Origin: DASZFV01 sp035549075
Lineage (GTDB): Bacteria > Myxococcota_A > Polyangia > Fen-1088
DNA length: 64,000 bases
Assembly: GCA_035549075.1 (NCBI GenBank)
Contig: DASZRT010000082.1
Span: 1 to 64,000, forward strand
Direction of reading: 5' to 3'
Position numbers and translations under genes: made by a program
Part shown: piece by piece, positions 16,080-24,974 of the stretch
How the letters are laid out: each line of letters opens with the position of its first letter
Position numbering within the stretch: the first letter of the stretch is position 1
The notes under the pieces: generated by a model
Databases searched by the model: none
Told to the model about the DNA's origin: nothing
Seen by the model: only the letters and a program-made list of their open reading frames with translations

Positions 16080-17039
16080 TCAAGCGAAGATCGCGGCCAC
16101 GCGTTGAATGGACCAGTACGCGGCGACGATCCCGATCGCGTAAAGCGCCGGCCGCCTTGCGCGGCCGAGCCAGGGGCGCGTGAACGGGATTCGCACGAGG
16201 GCGAAGCAGGCGAGCACCATCATGAGCTGGCCGATCTCGACGCCGACGTTGAAGCACAGCAGCGCGAGGGGCAGGTGGCTCGGGGGCAGGCCGATGCTCT
16301 TGAGGGCGCCCGCGAAGCCGAGGCCGTGCACGAGCCCGAACAGGAACGACACGAGCGCGGGCAGGCGGCGCGCGAGCGTATCGCGGTCGCGGAGCGCCTC
16401 GCTGGCGACGAGGACGATCGACAGCGCGATCGACGCTTCGACGGGCGGCGAGCGCAGCGTGAGCCACCCGAACGCGCTGCACGCGAGCGTGATGCTGTGG
16501 GCGAGCGTGAACGCCGTGATCGTGCCGATGAGCTTGCGACGGAACCCCACGAGGAAGAGCAGCCCCGCGACGAACAGCAGGTGATCGACGCCGCTCAGGA
16601 TGTGCTGCACGCCGAGGATGACGTAGGCGCGCGCGATCTCGCCGCGGCCGCGGCGATCGTCGGCCGAGCCGTAGAGCTGCACCGAAGGCTGCGCCGCCGT
16701 GAGGGTGTAGACGCGATCGCCGCGGTCGAGCCAGCTGACCCGCACGATGGCCGCCGAGTAGCGCTGGCCGACGCCGTCGATGCTCAAGGTGCCCTTGAGC
16801 CCCCCGGCGCCGCAATGAACGAGGTTCGGCCCGGTCGCGCAGCTCTCCGGCCAGTGCGGCACCAGATCGTTGCCCATGGGCCGCTTGTCGTTGGTGGCCG
16901 ACCACTGCCAGAAGAACTCGCCGGGCGAGGTCTCGCGCACCTCCATCTCGGCCATCGTCATCTCGTGCGCGCTCGCGCGCGTCGCGGACGACGCCGCGAC
17001 GACGAACGCCGCGACGAAGATCAGGCGTCGCGCGCTCAC
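16080..17039 (-). CDS. HupE/UreJ-type membrane protein
   Basis: A 319-residue protein with a signal peptide, an extracytoplasmic N-terminal domain of about 110-130 residues, and six or seven transmembrane segments. The family signature ILGVQHILSGVDHLLFVAGL is present, followed by HSITLA and GLVHGLGFAGAL. HupE/UreJ proteins are associated with hydrogenase and urease loci and presumed to move nickel, but this second HupE/UreJ subfamily is poorly characterised, so substrate is uncertain. The GTG start overlaps the stop of the upstream parvulin gene in GTGA, indicating translational coupling. Confidence 0.85.
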   Translation of the reverse strand: MSARRLIFVAAFVVAASSATRASAHEMTMAEMEVRETSPGEFFWQWSATNDKRPMGNDLVPHWPESCATGPNLVHCGAGGLKGTLSIDGVGQRYSAAIVRVSWLDRGDRVYTLTAAQPSVQLYGSADDRRGRGEIARAYVILGVQHILSGVDHLLFVAGLLFLVGFRRKLIGTITAFTLAHSITLACSAFGWLTLRSPPVEASIALSIVLVASEALRDRDTLARRLPALVSFLFGLVHGLGFAGALKSIGLPPSHLPLALLCFNVGVEIGQLMMVLACFALVRIPFTRPWLGRARRPALYAIGIVAAYWSIQRVAAIFA

Positions 17040-17935
17040 TCGAGGTCCGCCTTCCCGGTCGCGACCTCGTGCTTGATGGTGTACTTCTTCGCGAGCGCGC
17101 GCACGGCGTCCGTGCGCTGCTGCGACCCGACGTCGTCTTTCCAATCTTGCAGTACGACGTTGCGCATGCGCGCGAACGACGCCGGCTGCGCCGCCTTGAT
17201 CGCGTCGAGCTTGATGGCGCGCCACCCATCCTTCGTCTTCATCGCCTGCCAGACGCCTGGCTTCGAGGCGGCCAACGCCTGCGCGAAGTCGGCGCCGTAG
17301 CTCTGCACGAGGTTCGACAGCGGCCGCCCCTTGAACATGCGCAGGCCCGCCTTCGTGTCACCCGGCATGCCCGCCTCGAGCGCCGCGACGAACGCGCGCA
17401 CCGCGGCCTCGGTGCCTTCGCCCGAGAGCGCGGCCTCCTCGAAGTCGAAGCGTCCCGGCTCGTCGTACTTGTCGCGATGAGCCTCGAACCACTTCTGCAG
17501 ATCAGCCTCGGAGATCGCGGGGATCTTCACGTTGCTGTCGACGACGCTCAGCGCCTTGAAGATCACGCGCTCGCGGATCGCGGGGTCGCCCTTGTCGACC
17601 TGCATGGCGAGCCCCTCACGGTAGAGCACCTCGTTGTCGAGCCACACCTGGCGCAGCGCCGTGAGCTCTTCGGCGTTCGGGTCGTGCCCGCGCGCCGCCT
17701 TGAACGTCTCGATGGCTTCGCGATCGACCTCGGCGCTCACGACGATCAAATGCGGATCGTCGGCGCGCGTGATCAACAGGCGATCGAGCCCGAACAGGAT
17801 CCCGCCGAGCGCGATGAAATGCAGCAACGGCTCGCGCAGCCACGGCCATCGCGCCGACACCGGCGGCGTCTTCGGCGAGAGCGGCGTTTGAGGAGAGGGC
17901 GGAAGGCTCAAGAGCGGTGCGGTCATTTTCATCAA
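17036..17935 (-). CDS. Membrane-anchored parvulin-like peptidyl-prolyl isomerase
   Basis: A 299-residue protein. A short cytoplasmic segment and one transmembrane helix (about residues 34-55, LLHFIALGGILFGLDRLLI) anchor a periplasmic SurA/PpiC-like chaperone domain and a C-terminal parvulin-like region ending near MKTKDGWRAIKLDAI. The parvulin core is divergent, so catalysis is uncertain; a folding helper role is the family expectation. It overlaps the HupE/UreJ-type gene by four bases, and the PHP-domain lipoprotein gene lies upstream on the same strand across a hairpin. This trio points to a shared exported function. Confidence 0.82.
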   Translation of the reverse strand: MMKMTAPLLSLPPSPQTPLSPKTPPVSARWPWLREPLLHFIALGGILFGLDRLLITRADDPHLIVVSAEVDREAIETFKAARGHDPNAEELTALRQVWLDNEVLYREGLAMQVDKGDPAIRERVIFKALSVVDSNVKIPAISEADLQKWFEAHRDKYDEPGRFDFEEAALSGEGTEAAVRAFVAALEAGMPGDTKAGLRMFKGRPLSNLVQSYGADFAQALAASKPGVWQAMKTKDGWRAIKLDAIKAAQPASFARMRNVVLQDWKDDVGSQQRTDAVRALAKKYTIKHEVATGKADLE

Positions 17936-17953
17936 CCTCGAAAACGCGAAAAC

Positions 17954-17982
17954 GGCGCCGCGCGTGGAAGACGCGCGGCGCC
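17954..17982 (-). terminator. Terminator after the PHP-domain lipoprotein gene
   Basis: A perfect 12-base-pair stem (17954-17965 with 17971-17982, 5-base loop) is followed on the minus strand by GTTTTCGCGTTTTC. A second short inverted repeat (17993-18000 with 18003-18010) lies just before it. It sits between the lipoprotein stop at 18029 and the parvulin start at 17935, so part of the transcripts probably end here. Confidence 0.65.
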
Positions 17983-18028
17983 GCGAAAACCGCGGGCCCG
18001 AGCGGGCCCGTCAGCCTTGGGCGATCTA

Positions 18029-20860
18029 CTAGGGGACGCCCGCGACGACCGTCGAGCCGCTCACCTGGACGTAGATCGGGTTGCTGTAGAACCACAGATC
18101 CGACCAGGCCGCGACGTCGAAAGAGACCGCCGGCTTGCCCGCGATCGGGCTCGCGCCCGTGCCCTTCGCCAGGTGATCCGGGCAGCCGTCGAACTGGCTG
18201 CTCGCGCTGTGCGGCGTGAGGCAGGGGATCGCGAGGCGCGTCGTGTCGTTGGCGTTGGTGTAGACGTCGGACAGCGGGTTGCCGCTGGCGTCGGTCTCGA
18301 ACGGCGTGGCCGGCGGCATGTTCGTGCCGCGGACGCGCAGGTACTGCGACGCTTGCACCGCCGGGACCCGGTACGTCATGACGAGGAACGTCGACCCATC
18401 GACGTACGACGAGACGGCCTTCCAGGTGCCGGCGGCGAACGTCTTCATGACCGCCGCGCTCGTGTTCTTCGCGGCGGCCGGGACCGACGCGAGGCCCGTC
18501 GTCGTGCCGTCGGCCTGCAACCAGGCCGTGTTGCGCGGCCACTCGCCCGCGTAGTCGGCCGCGCCCGGCGTCTTGTAGCCGGTGACGTTGCCGCCGATGA
18601 GGTCGACGTGGTCGAGGACCGGCTGGTTGAGCGGCACCGCGAGGCCGAGCTGCGCGAGCGACGGGTTCGCGAACGTGTACGGCGAGAAGTTCGTGCCCGC
18701 CGGGTCACGCACGACGATGCCGACGACGATGTCCGAGCCCGCGGGGACGGTGAGCTTCTCGCCCATCGTCGCGCAGCCCGACACCGACAGCGACGTCTTG
18801 TTCATGGCCGCGTTCGACGCGATCTCGCTGACGACGCCCTCGTCCTTGCCGACGCAGGCGACGTAGCCGAGGCGGTCGATGAGCTGACCTTGCGTCGCGA
18901 ACGTGTTGCCCGTGCGCAGGCCGTCCACGATCATCTGGGGACGAATCTTGTCCGACCCGTTGCGCACCAGCGTGTAGTTGCGCTGGTACTCACCCGGGTA
19001 GAAGTCCTGCGTCGAGCGGCGATCGTCCGGGCCGAAGGTGCCGCGGTTGTGCCAGTCGGAGCTCGCGAAGAACCAGAAGTTACGCCCCTCTCCGAGCATC
19101 GCGTCCCACACGCCGCCGACGATGCCGCCGTAGACGCCCGTGCCGCCGAACGTCGTGCCGCCGACCGAGTCGACCTTCGTGCCGTCGGGGAACGTGTTGC
19201 GGAGGACTTGGTACTCGCCGCGGTTCGCCGAGGCGCCGTGACCGGGTTGCGTCTCCATGCCGAACGCCACGCGCGGCGCCGCGTTGTTGAAGTCGCGGAG
19301 GCTCTCGACGTTGAAGCCCTGGTTGCCGTCGGCCGAGAACTGGCCGGCGCGCTCGAGGTGGGCGGGGACGTAGTAGCTCTCGTTGGGCGAGTGCTGCGCC
19401 ATCCACTTGAGGCCTTCGAGCGTCTTGTTGTGGCCCTTCGTGCCGACGCCCGAGCCCACGCCCGAGCCCGTCGGGACGAGCTTCTGGCCGACCGTGTTCC
19501 AGCTCGGGTCAGCCGCGTTGGCGCTGCCCGTGACCGTGCAGTCGAACGCGTTGTTGGGCGCGCCGCGGCTCGTGTCGGTGTCCGAGCGGTCGAAGCAGTA
19601 CTCCCAGTTCGCGAGCGCCGTGCCGCTGCCGAGCGCCGTGTAGCCCGGCGTCGTCGGGAGGACCGCCGTGTCGAGCGCCGCGGGGATCTGACCCGTGATG
19701 ACCGACATCGACGTGTGCTCGTGGCCCGGGACGACCGTCTCGATGCCGATGAAGAGCGGCAGGTTCTTGAGCGCGTTGAAGTACTCGACGAGCGGGTACT
19801 GGAACTCCTGCACCGACTGCCAGCGCCACATGTTGCGGTTCGGCGAGGTGCCCGAGACGTCGCCCTTCGGCGTCACGCCCGAGCTCTCCCACGTCGTGTT
19901 CGGATCTTTGCCCGCGATGAACGGGTAGGCCGGCGTCGCGAGCGTCGCGTCCTCGACGAGCGTGCAGTTGCGGTTGCCGTTGCCGCCGTGGCCGGCCTGC
20001 ACGAACCAGTCGAGGCCCCACGGCGTCTCGACCTTGTCCGTCGCCTTCTTGATGAGCTTCTGCATCGAGATCGAGCCGTCGGAGCAGGTCGTGTGGTTGT
20101 GGAAGTCACCGGCGACGTACGTGCCCGGCGTCGCCGCGGCCACCGAGCAGTTCACCGTGACCGTCGACGTCGCGACGCAGGCCGCATCGCCATCGCTCAC
20201 CGTCGCGGTGAGCGTCGCCATGCCGGCCGTCGTGCAGGTGAGCGTCGGCGTCGCCGTGCTCGCGCCCGAGAGCGTGCCCGAGCTCGTCGTCCACGCGTAG
20301 GTGAGGGCCGAAGGCGCGGCGTCGCTGTCGTGCGCCGTCGCCGTGATGGCCGTGCTGCCGCCCACCGCGACCTCGGCGGGGATCGCCGAGATGCCGTCGA
20401 TGGTCGGGCAGACGTTGAGCACGCCGTTGACCATCACGCTGCCGGTCTTCGAGGCCTCGTGGCACTGCATCGGGACGCTGACCGTCGCCGTGCTGTGCGC
20501 CGTGACGGCGAAGGTCGCCGAGCCACCACAGGTCTCGCTGCCGTCGGCGGTCGTCGCCGAGAGCGTGATCTGATAGCCCGTGCCGGCGGGGAGGCCGCCG
20601 ACCGTCGTCGTGAGCGACGTCGAGTGCGACACGTCGATCGGGCCCGTCTTGGTGAAGCCACCAGGGCCCGTGATCGTGTAGGTCGCGGTCAGGATCGTCT
20701 GGCCGCCCGCGATCTGCAGATCGAAGTTGGCCTCGCCGATCGAATCAGGGCTCGAGACCGAGCCCGAGGTCGCACCCGGGTGCGTGCTGCACCCCGCGAC
20801 CGTCGTGTATCCACAAAACGCCAGAGCGAGCATCGTCATCTTGCCGGCGGTCCTAGTCAT
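18029..20860 (-). CDS. PHP-domain (DUF3604-like) exported lipoprotein
   Basis: A 943-residue lipoprotein (signal peptide with lipobox-like TVAGC). Two immunoglobulin-like or PKD-like beta domains occupy about residues 35-245. The C-terminal half starts with AGDFHNHTTCSDGSISMQKL, the metal-binding entry motif of PHP-type phosphoesterases. Further candidate metal ligands lie in PGHEHTSM and FASSDWHNRGTFGPDD. Similar PHP-like proteins are often labelled DUF3604. The substrate is unknown. GGAGG lies 8 bases before the ATG. Parvulin and HupE/UreJ genes follow downstream, suggesting that the three work together at the cell surface, though that is inference. Confidence 0.78.
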   Translation of the reverse strand: MTRTAGKMTMLALAFCGYTTVAGCSTHPGATSGSVSSPDSIGEANFDLQIAGGQTILTATYTITGPGGFTKTGPIDVSHSTSLTTTVGGLPAGTGYQITLSATTADGSETCGGSATFAVTAHSTATVSVPMQCHEASKTGSVMVNGVLNVCPTIDGISAIPAEVAVGGSTAITATAHDSDAAPSALTYAWTTSSGTLSGASTATPTLTCTTAGMATLTATVSDGDAACVATSTVTVNCSVAAATPGTYVAGDFHNHTTCSDGSISMQKLIKKATDKVETPWGLDWFVQAGHGGNGNRNCTLVEDATLATPAYPFIAGKDPNTTWESSGVTPKGDVSGTSPNRNMWRWQSVQEFQYPLVEYFNALKNLPLFIGIETVVPGHEHTSMSVITGQIPAALDTAVLPTTPGYTALGSGTALANWEYCFDRSDTDTSRGAPNNAFDCTVTGSANAADPSWNTVGQKLVPTGSGVGSGVGTKGHNKTLEGLKWMAQHSPNESYYVPAHLERAGQFSADGNQGFNVESLRDFNNAAPRVAFGMETQPGHGASANRGEYQVLRNTFPDGTKVDSVGGTTFGGTGVYGGIVGGVWDAMLGEGRNFWFFASSDWHNRGTFGPDDRRSTQDFYPGEYQRNYTLVRNGSDKIRPQMIVDGLRTGNTFATQGQLIDRLGYVACVGKDEGVVSEIASNAAMNKTSLSVSGCATMGEKLTVPAGSDIVVGIVVRDPAGTNFSPYTFANPSLAQLGLAVPLNQPVLDHVDLIGGNVTGYKTPGAADYAGEWPRNTAWLQADGTTTGLASVPAAAKNTSAAVMKTFAAGTWKAVSSYVDGSTFLVMTYRVPAVQASQYLRVRGTNMPPATPFETDASGNPLSDVYTNANDTTRLAIPCLTPHSASSQFDGCPDHLAKGTGASPIAGKPAVSFDVAAWSDLWFYSNPIYVQVSGSTVVAGVP

Positions 20861-21060
20861 CGCATTCCTCCGAACGGTGCTTTGGAAATCAGTCGCGCCC
20901 GAAACATGGCGGCGCGCGAGAGAACCAAGGCAAACGCCGATCCATGGGCGACGCGGTGTTCGAGAAATGGAATCGTCATCACGGGCCCTAAGGGTTCCGC
21001 GGACGTAGGGTGCGCGTTCGCACGCCTGTCACGAGGGCGAGATCTCCGAGAAGCGAAGAG

Positions 21061-21081
21061 CGCCTCCGACTTCCGGAGGCG
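21061..21081 (-). terminator. Probable terminator after the TonB-dependent receptor gene
   Basis: An 8-base-pair perfect stem (21061-21068 with 21074-21081) stands 8 bases after the receptor stop codon and is followed on the minus strand by the pyrimidine-rich CTCTTCGCTTCTC. The T-tract is weak. Confidence 0.45.
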
Positions 21082-21088
21082 AAAGCGC

Positions 21089-23581
21089 TCAATCGAGGTA
21101 GAGCGTCGCGAGCAAACGGAGCGTCAGCGGGTACGCCGGCGTGTAGTCGACGTCTTCGCAGCCGTAGAAGCCGCCCGCGACGCCGCCGCTGGGCGCGGAC
21201 GCGAGCCGCGCGTTGTGGCCGCATGAAAATCCCGCGGGCACGGGCGCGCCGACGGCGGGCTCGCCCGGCAGGCGGCTCACCGTCGCGAACTGCGCCGAGC
21301 GGTAGGTGCCGTCGAGCAGGTTCTCGACGTCGAGCGCGACGTCGAACCAGCGGTGCCGGTAGCCGACGTGCAGATCGAGCTGCGTGAAGCCGGGCGCCGT
21401 GAGCGCGCCGTCGTCGGTCGCGGGGCGATCGCCGATGCCGTAGAAGCGCAGGCCGGCGCGCGCGACGCCGGGGCCGAGCGCGTGGCGGCCCGAGAGCCCG
21501 CCCGCCCACGTCTGCTTGGGCGCGAGCGCGAGGCCGCCGCCGTTCTCCATGTCGGTCGTGAAGTGCGACTTCGTGAAGCTGAGCGCGAGATCGGCGGCGA
21601 GCCACGGCGTGACCTCGTAGCGCGTCTCGACCTCGACGCCGCGGCGGGTGGTCGGATCGCTCACGCCCGTCGTGCCGTCGTCGCCGTTCCACACCGTCTC
21701 GCTCGCGAGGTCGAGCTGCCACAGCGCCGCCGCGAGATCCCACTTGTCGAACAAGCGCGCGCGCGCGCCCAGCTCTTCGCCTTTCGCGCGCGCGAGCGGC
21801 GTGACGGCCGGCTGCGCGAACACGCCGCGCACGTCGTTCGAGTGGAAGCCGTGGCCGTAGTTCACGTAGACGTCGAGCTGCGCGCGCGGGCGATCGAGCG
21901 GCGTCACGATGAGGCTCGCCTTGGGGCTCAGCTGGTGCGCGCCGTCGGTGCCGCTTTGGGGCGCGGCCGGATCGGTCGACATGAGGCGATCGTCGACGGC
22001 GAACGACAGTGAATCGGCGCGGCCGCCGAGATCCGCGCGGATCCACGACGCGGGCGTGATCTCTTCGTTGAGGTAGGCGCCCAGCATCGTCTGGTGGACG
22101 TCATTGCTGCGCACGGCGGTGACTTGCTTCCGCTGCCGCGTGTCCCACAGCTCTTCGTGGATGTCGTCGCTGCGGACGTCGCCGCCGATCGTCGTGTCGA
22201 GCTTCACGCGGCCGAACGTGTGCTCGACGCGGTAGCTGACCTTGGCACCGGTGAACGTGCGGCGGTCGACCTGCTCGATCTCGTCGCCGTCGGCGGGGTC
22301 GCGCAGCGCGATCGTGAAGTTCGAGAACAGGTTGAAGCGGTACGACGCGAGGTAGGCCATCGCGCGCAGCTCACTGGTCTCGTTGGGGCGCAGCTCGTAG
22401 TGCAGCGCGAGCTGGTGGCGCGCCGTGCTGCCGCCCTCGTCGGGATCGAGCGAGCCCCAGCGAGAGATCAGACCCTGCTCGACGGCCCGCGCGGGAATTT
22501 GTCCCGAGCCGTGCCACGTGCCGGCGTAACTCATCTCGGTGAGCGAGAGCTTCGACGTCGGTGAGAACGCGTAGGTCAGCTTGTTGAAGAGCTTGTACTT
22601 GTCCCAATCGTCGGGGTGATCGAAGGGGCCGTTCGTGCGGCCGACCTCGGCGGCGAACGTCGCTTTGAGCGGCGAATCGGCGAAGGTCGGGCTCGCGATC
22701 GCGAGGCCGCGGTACCCGAGCTGGCCGTGGCCGGGCGAGCCGACGAGGCCGGCGGCGACGGCGCTGTGCTCGAAGGCGTCGCGCGAGACCATGTTGACGG
22801 CGCCGGCGGTCGCGAAGTCGCCCTGTTGCGCGAAGTACGGACCCTTCGTTATTTCCACGCGCTCGACGACCTCGGGGATGATGAAGTTCGTGTCGGCGAA
22901 CCCTTGCCCGTGCGCGTGCGAGACCAGGTTGATGGGCACGCCGTCGATCGAGAGCGCGAGGTCGGTGCCGTGGTCGGCGTCGAAGCCGCGCAGGAAGTAC
23001 TGGTTGGCTTTGCCGCCGCCCGAGTGCTGGACCATGACGAGGCCGGGCGTGACGCGCAGGATGTCCTGCACGCTGCCGATGGGGCGCAGCTGGAAGTCGC
23101 GGTCCTGCACGGCGAACGACGACGCCGCGCTGATGGGCTTGGCGCCGAGGACGAGCGTCGACTGATCGGGTCCGACTTGAACCGAAGGCGCGGGCGGCGG
23201 GGCCGGGAGCGAGGGTGGGGGAGGCGGCGGTGGCTCGGGCGGCAGGTGGAACTCGTAGGTGAATTCGACGGTCGACGGCACGGCGACGCCGCGGCGGCGC
23301 GCGGGCGTGAACGTGAAGCGACGCGCAGCCGCGACGGCCGACTCGTCGAATCCGTGGCCGGCGGGCGTCGTCACGCGGACGCCCGTGACCTTGCCTTCGG
23401 CGTCGAGGTCGAGCTCGAGCCCTACGTTGCCCTCGACGCGCGCCGCGAGCGCTTCGGCCGGGTAGGCGGCCTCGGGGTGACCTTGCAGAGAAGGCGCCGC
23501 AATCTCGACGGGCGGGGTCTGCGCGCGCGCGGTCGCCGTCGTGGCGACGACCAGTGAGACGGCGAGCGCGCGAACGAACAT
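21089..23581 (-). CDS. TonB-dependent receptor with fused N-terminal TonB domain
   Basis: An 830-residue outer-membrane protein. Order: signal peptide (to about residue 20), a TonB C-terminal-like domain (about 25-110, with AAYPAEALAARVEGNVGLEL and the FTPARRRGVAV end), a proline-rich linker (PPEPPPPPPPSLPAPPPAPS), a plug domain (PIGSVQDILRVTPGLVMVQ) and a beta-barrel of about 600 residues. The plug contains a His-rich segment VSHAHGQGFADTNF. Fusing the TonB C-terminal domain to the receptor is unusual. NikR lies immediately upstream on the same strand, so nickel or another transition metal is a plausible cargo. The ATG at 23581 is preferred; an in-frame GTG six codons upstream is the alternative. 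Confidence 0.87.
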   Translation of the reverse strand: MFVRALAVSLVVATTATARAQTPPVEIAAPSLQGHPEAAYPAEALAARVEGNVGLELDLDAEGKVTGVRVTTPAGHGFDESAVAAARRFTFTPARRRGVAVPSTVEFTYEFHLPPEPPPPPPPSLPAPPPAPSVQVGPDQSTLVLGAKPISAASSFAVQDRDFQLRPIGSVQDILRVTPGLVMVQHSGGGKANQYFLRGFDADHGTDLALSIDGVPINLVSHAHGQGFADTNFIIPEVVERVEITKGPYFAQQGDFATAGAVNMVSRDAFEHSAVAAGLVGSPGHGQLGYRGLAIASPTFADSPLKATFAAEVGRTNGPFDHPDDWDKYKLFNKLTYAFSPTSKLSLTEMSYAGTWHGSGQIPARAVEQGLISRWGSLDPDEGGSTARHQLALHYELRPNETSELRAMAYLASYRFNLFSNFTIALRDPADGDEIEQVDRRTFTGAKVSYRVEHTFGRVKLDTTIGGDVRSDDIHEELWDTRQRKQVTAVRSNDVHQTMLGAYLNEEITPASWIRADLGGRADSLSFAVDDRLMSTDPAAPQSGTDGAHQLSPKASLIVTPLDRPRAQLDVYVNYGHGFHSNDVRGVFAQPAVTPLARAKGEELGARARLFDKWDLAAALWQLDLASETVWNGDDGTTGVSDPTTRRGVEVETRYEVTPWLAADLALSFTKSHFTTDMENGGGLALAPKQTWAGGLSGRHALGPGVARAGLRFYGIGDRPATDDGALTAPGFTQLDLHVGYRHRWFDVALDVENLLDGTYRSAQFATVSRLPGEPAVGAPVPAGFSCGHNARLASAPSGGVAGGFYGCEDVDYTPAYPLTLRLLATLYLD

Positions 23582-23652
23582 CGGAGGTCCGCGTAACACG
23601 ATTCACGCGAGTCGTGCCACACGTTTGTGTGACAACGGCCGGCTTCGCCGCG

Positions 23653-24105
23653 TCAGTGGGTGTGGCCGTGGGCGTGCGGGTGCTTGCGCGCCTTCGCCGC
23701 GCCGCCGTTCGCGATGATCTCGAGGCCGCCTTGCTTCACGCCGCGCATCGCCAGGATGCGATCGGCGAGGCTCTGCAGCTGATCGGACACGCCCTGCAGG
23801 ACGACGACCTCGAGGCAAAGGTCGTGTGTGAGGTGCACGTGCAGCGCGGCGCGCACGCCGTCGCCCAGCTCGTGCTGCAGCTCGGTGAGCTTCTCGCTGA
23901 GGTCGCGCACGTGGTGATCGTAGACGAGGGTCAGCGTCCCCACGGCCTTGACGCCCTTTTTGACCTTGGCGCGGCCCACCTCGGCGCGCGAGAGATCCCG
24001 GAACAGCTCCGAGCGCGTGCAGCCGCGCTCGCGCGTGAGCGCGTCGATCTCTTTGAGGAGCGAGCCTTCGATGGCGACGCCGAACCGAACCAGCGGATCC
24101 TTCAT
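23653..24105 (-). CDS. nikR: Nickel-responsive regulator NikR
   Basis: A 150-residue NikR. The N-terminal ribbon-helix-helix (PLVRFGVAIEGSLLKEIDAL) binds DNA as a dimer. The C-terminal ACT-like domain carries the nickel ligands at the canonical spacing: His78, His89, His91 and Cys97 (HVHLTHDLC), matching His76/87/89 and Cys95 of the E. coli protein. A His-rich tail (HPHAHGHTH) follows. The ATG giving MKDPLVRF is chosen because this matches the family start; a longer frame begins 11 codons earlier. It sits between a TonB-dependent receptor (downstream, same strand) and a divergent TonB gene, both likely targets. Confidence 0.92.
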   Translation of the reverse strand: MKDPLVRFGVAIEGSLLKEIDALTRERGCTRSELFRDLSRAEVGRAKVKKGVKAVGTLTLVYDHHVRDLSEKLTELQHELGDGVRAALHVHLTHDLCLEVVVLQGVSDQLQSLADRILAMRGVKQGGLEIIANGGAAKARKHPHAHGHTH

Positions 24106-24178
24106 GCCGCGCAAGCTAACGCAGCGCCGCGCCGACAAAAAGTGCCGAGGAGTCGCGACGCGCGTCTCCAGCCGTTAA

Positions 24179-24230
24179 CACGACCGTGACGATCCGTGCC
24201 ACCGATCCGTGCTAGTCGTGGGCGGTCGTG
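24179..24230. repeat. Inverted and direct repeats between nikR and tonB, possible operator
   Basis: CACGACCG (24179-24186) and its exact complement CGGTCGTG (24223-24230) flank two copies of CGATCCGTGC (24190-24199 and 24203-24212, 13-base period). The block occupies the divergent promoter region of nikR and the TonB-family gene and reaches the GTG start of the latter. A regulator-binding role, perhaps for NikR, is inference. Confidence 0.4.
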
Positions 24231-24956
24231 ACCGGTCGCCGAACATCGTGGATTCGTCGTGGAGGCGGCGCGCTCGTCGCGTCGGCGCTCGTCCACGCCG
24301 CCGCGGCGGCCACCGCAATGACGATCGGCGGCGCGTGGGTCGCGTCGTCTTCGGCGGGTCCAGCCCCCGAGACGGTCGAAGTCGACGTCGCGCCGCTCAC
24401 CGACACGCTCGCGCCCTCCGCCGCCCAAACGGAGCCTGCGACGCCGTCTCCTTCGCGCGCGGTCGCGCCGACGCACGCGCGCCCGGCGACCCGCGCCGTC
24501 CACGCGGCGCCGGCGCCGGTGTCCGACGCCGCGCCCGCGGCGACCGCGACGAACGACGCCGCGCCCGCGCGCTTCGCGATGAGCGCGGGCACCGTCGCGT
24601 CGGGCCCCGCGCTCGTGTCGACGGCGACGTCGGCCGTCGCCGCCTCGGGTTCGACCAGCGAAGTTGCCGCGCTCGCCGAGGGCGACGTCGATCAGCGCGC
24701 GCGCTTGCTCGCGATGGGCCCGCTCGTCTACCCGTCGGCCGCGCGCGACGCCGAGCTCGAGGCCGACGTCGCGGTCGATCTCGTCGTCGCCACCGACGGC
24801 CGCGTCGTCACGGCGCGCGCCGCGAGCCACGCCGGGTACGGCCTCGAAGACGCCGCCGTGCGCGCCGTCCGCGGCTACCGCTTCTCGCCCGCGCTGCGCG
24901 CCGGCCGCGCCGTCGCCGTGCGCATGCGCTGGACCGTGCAGTTCCGTCTTCGCTGA
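24228..24956 (+). CDS. TonB-family energy transducer
   Basis: A 242-residue protein with a single N-terminal membrane anchor (about residues 12-36), a long Ala/Pro/Thr-rich periplasmic spacer, and a TonB C-terminal domain (about 158-242) containing LVYPSAARDAELEADVAVDL and the closing YRFSPALRAGRAVAVRM. This is the expected partner that passes proton-motive force to an outer-membrane receptor, most likely the receptor encoded nearby. No exbB or exbD is visible. It starts at GTG within the possible operator and is divergent from nikR. Confidence 0.88.
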   Translation: MTGRRTSWIRRGGGALVASALVHAAAAATAMTIGGAWVASSSAGPAPETVEVDVAPLTDTLAPSAAQTEPATPSPSRAVAPTHARPATRAVHAAPAPVSDAAPAATATNDAAPARFAMSAGTVASGPALVSTATSAVAASGSTSEVAALAEGDVDQRARLLAMGPLVYPSAARDAELEADVAVDLVVATDGRVVTARAASHAGYGLEDAAVRAVRGYRFSPALRAGRAVAVRMRWTVQFRLR

Positions 24957-24974
24957 TGGTCCCAGAGATCGACC

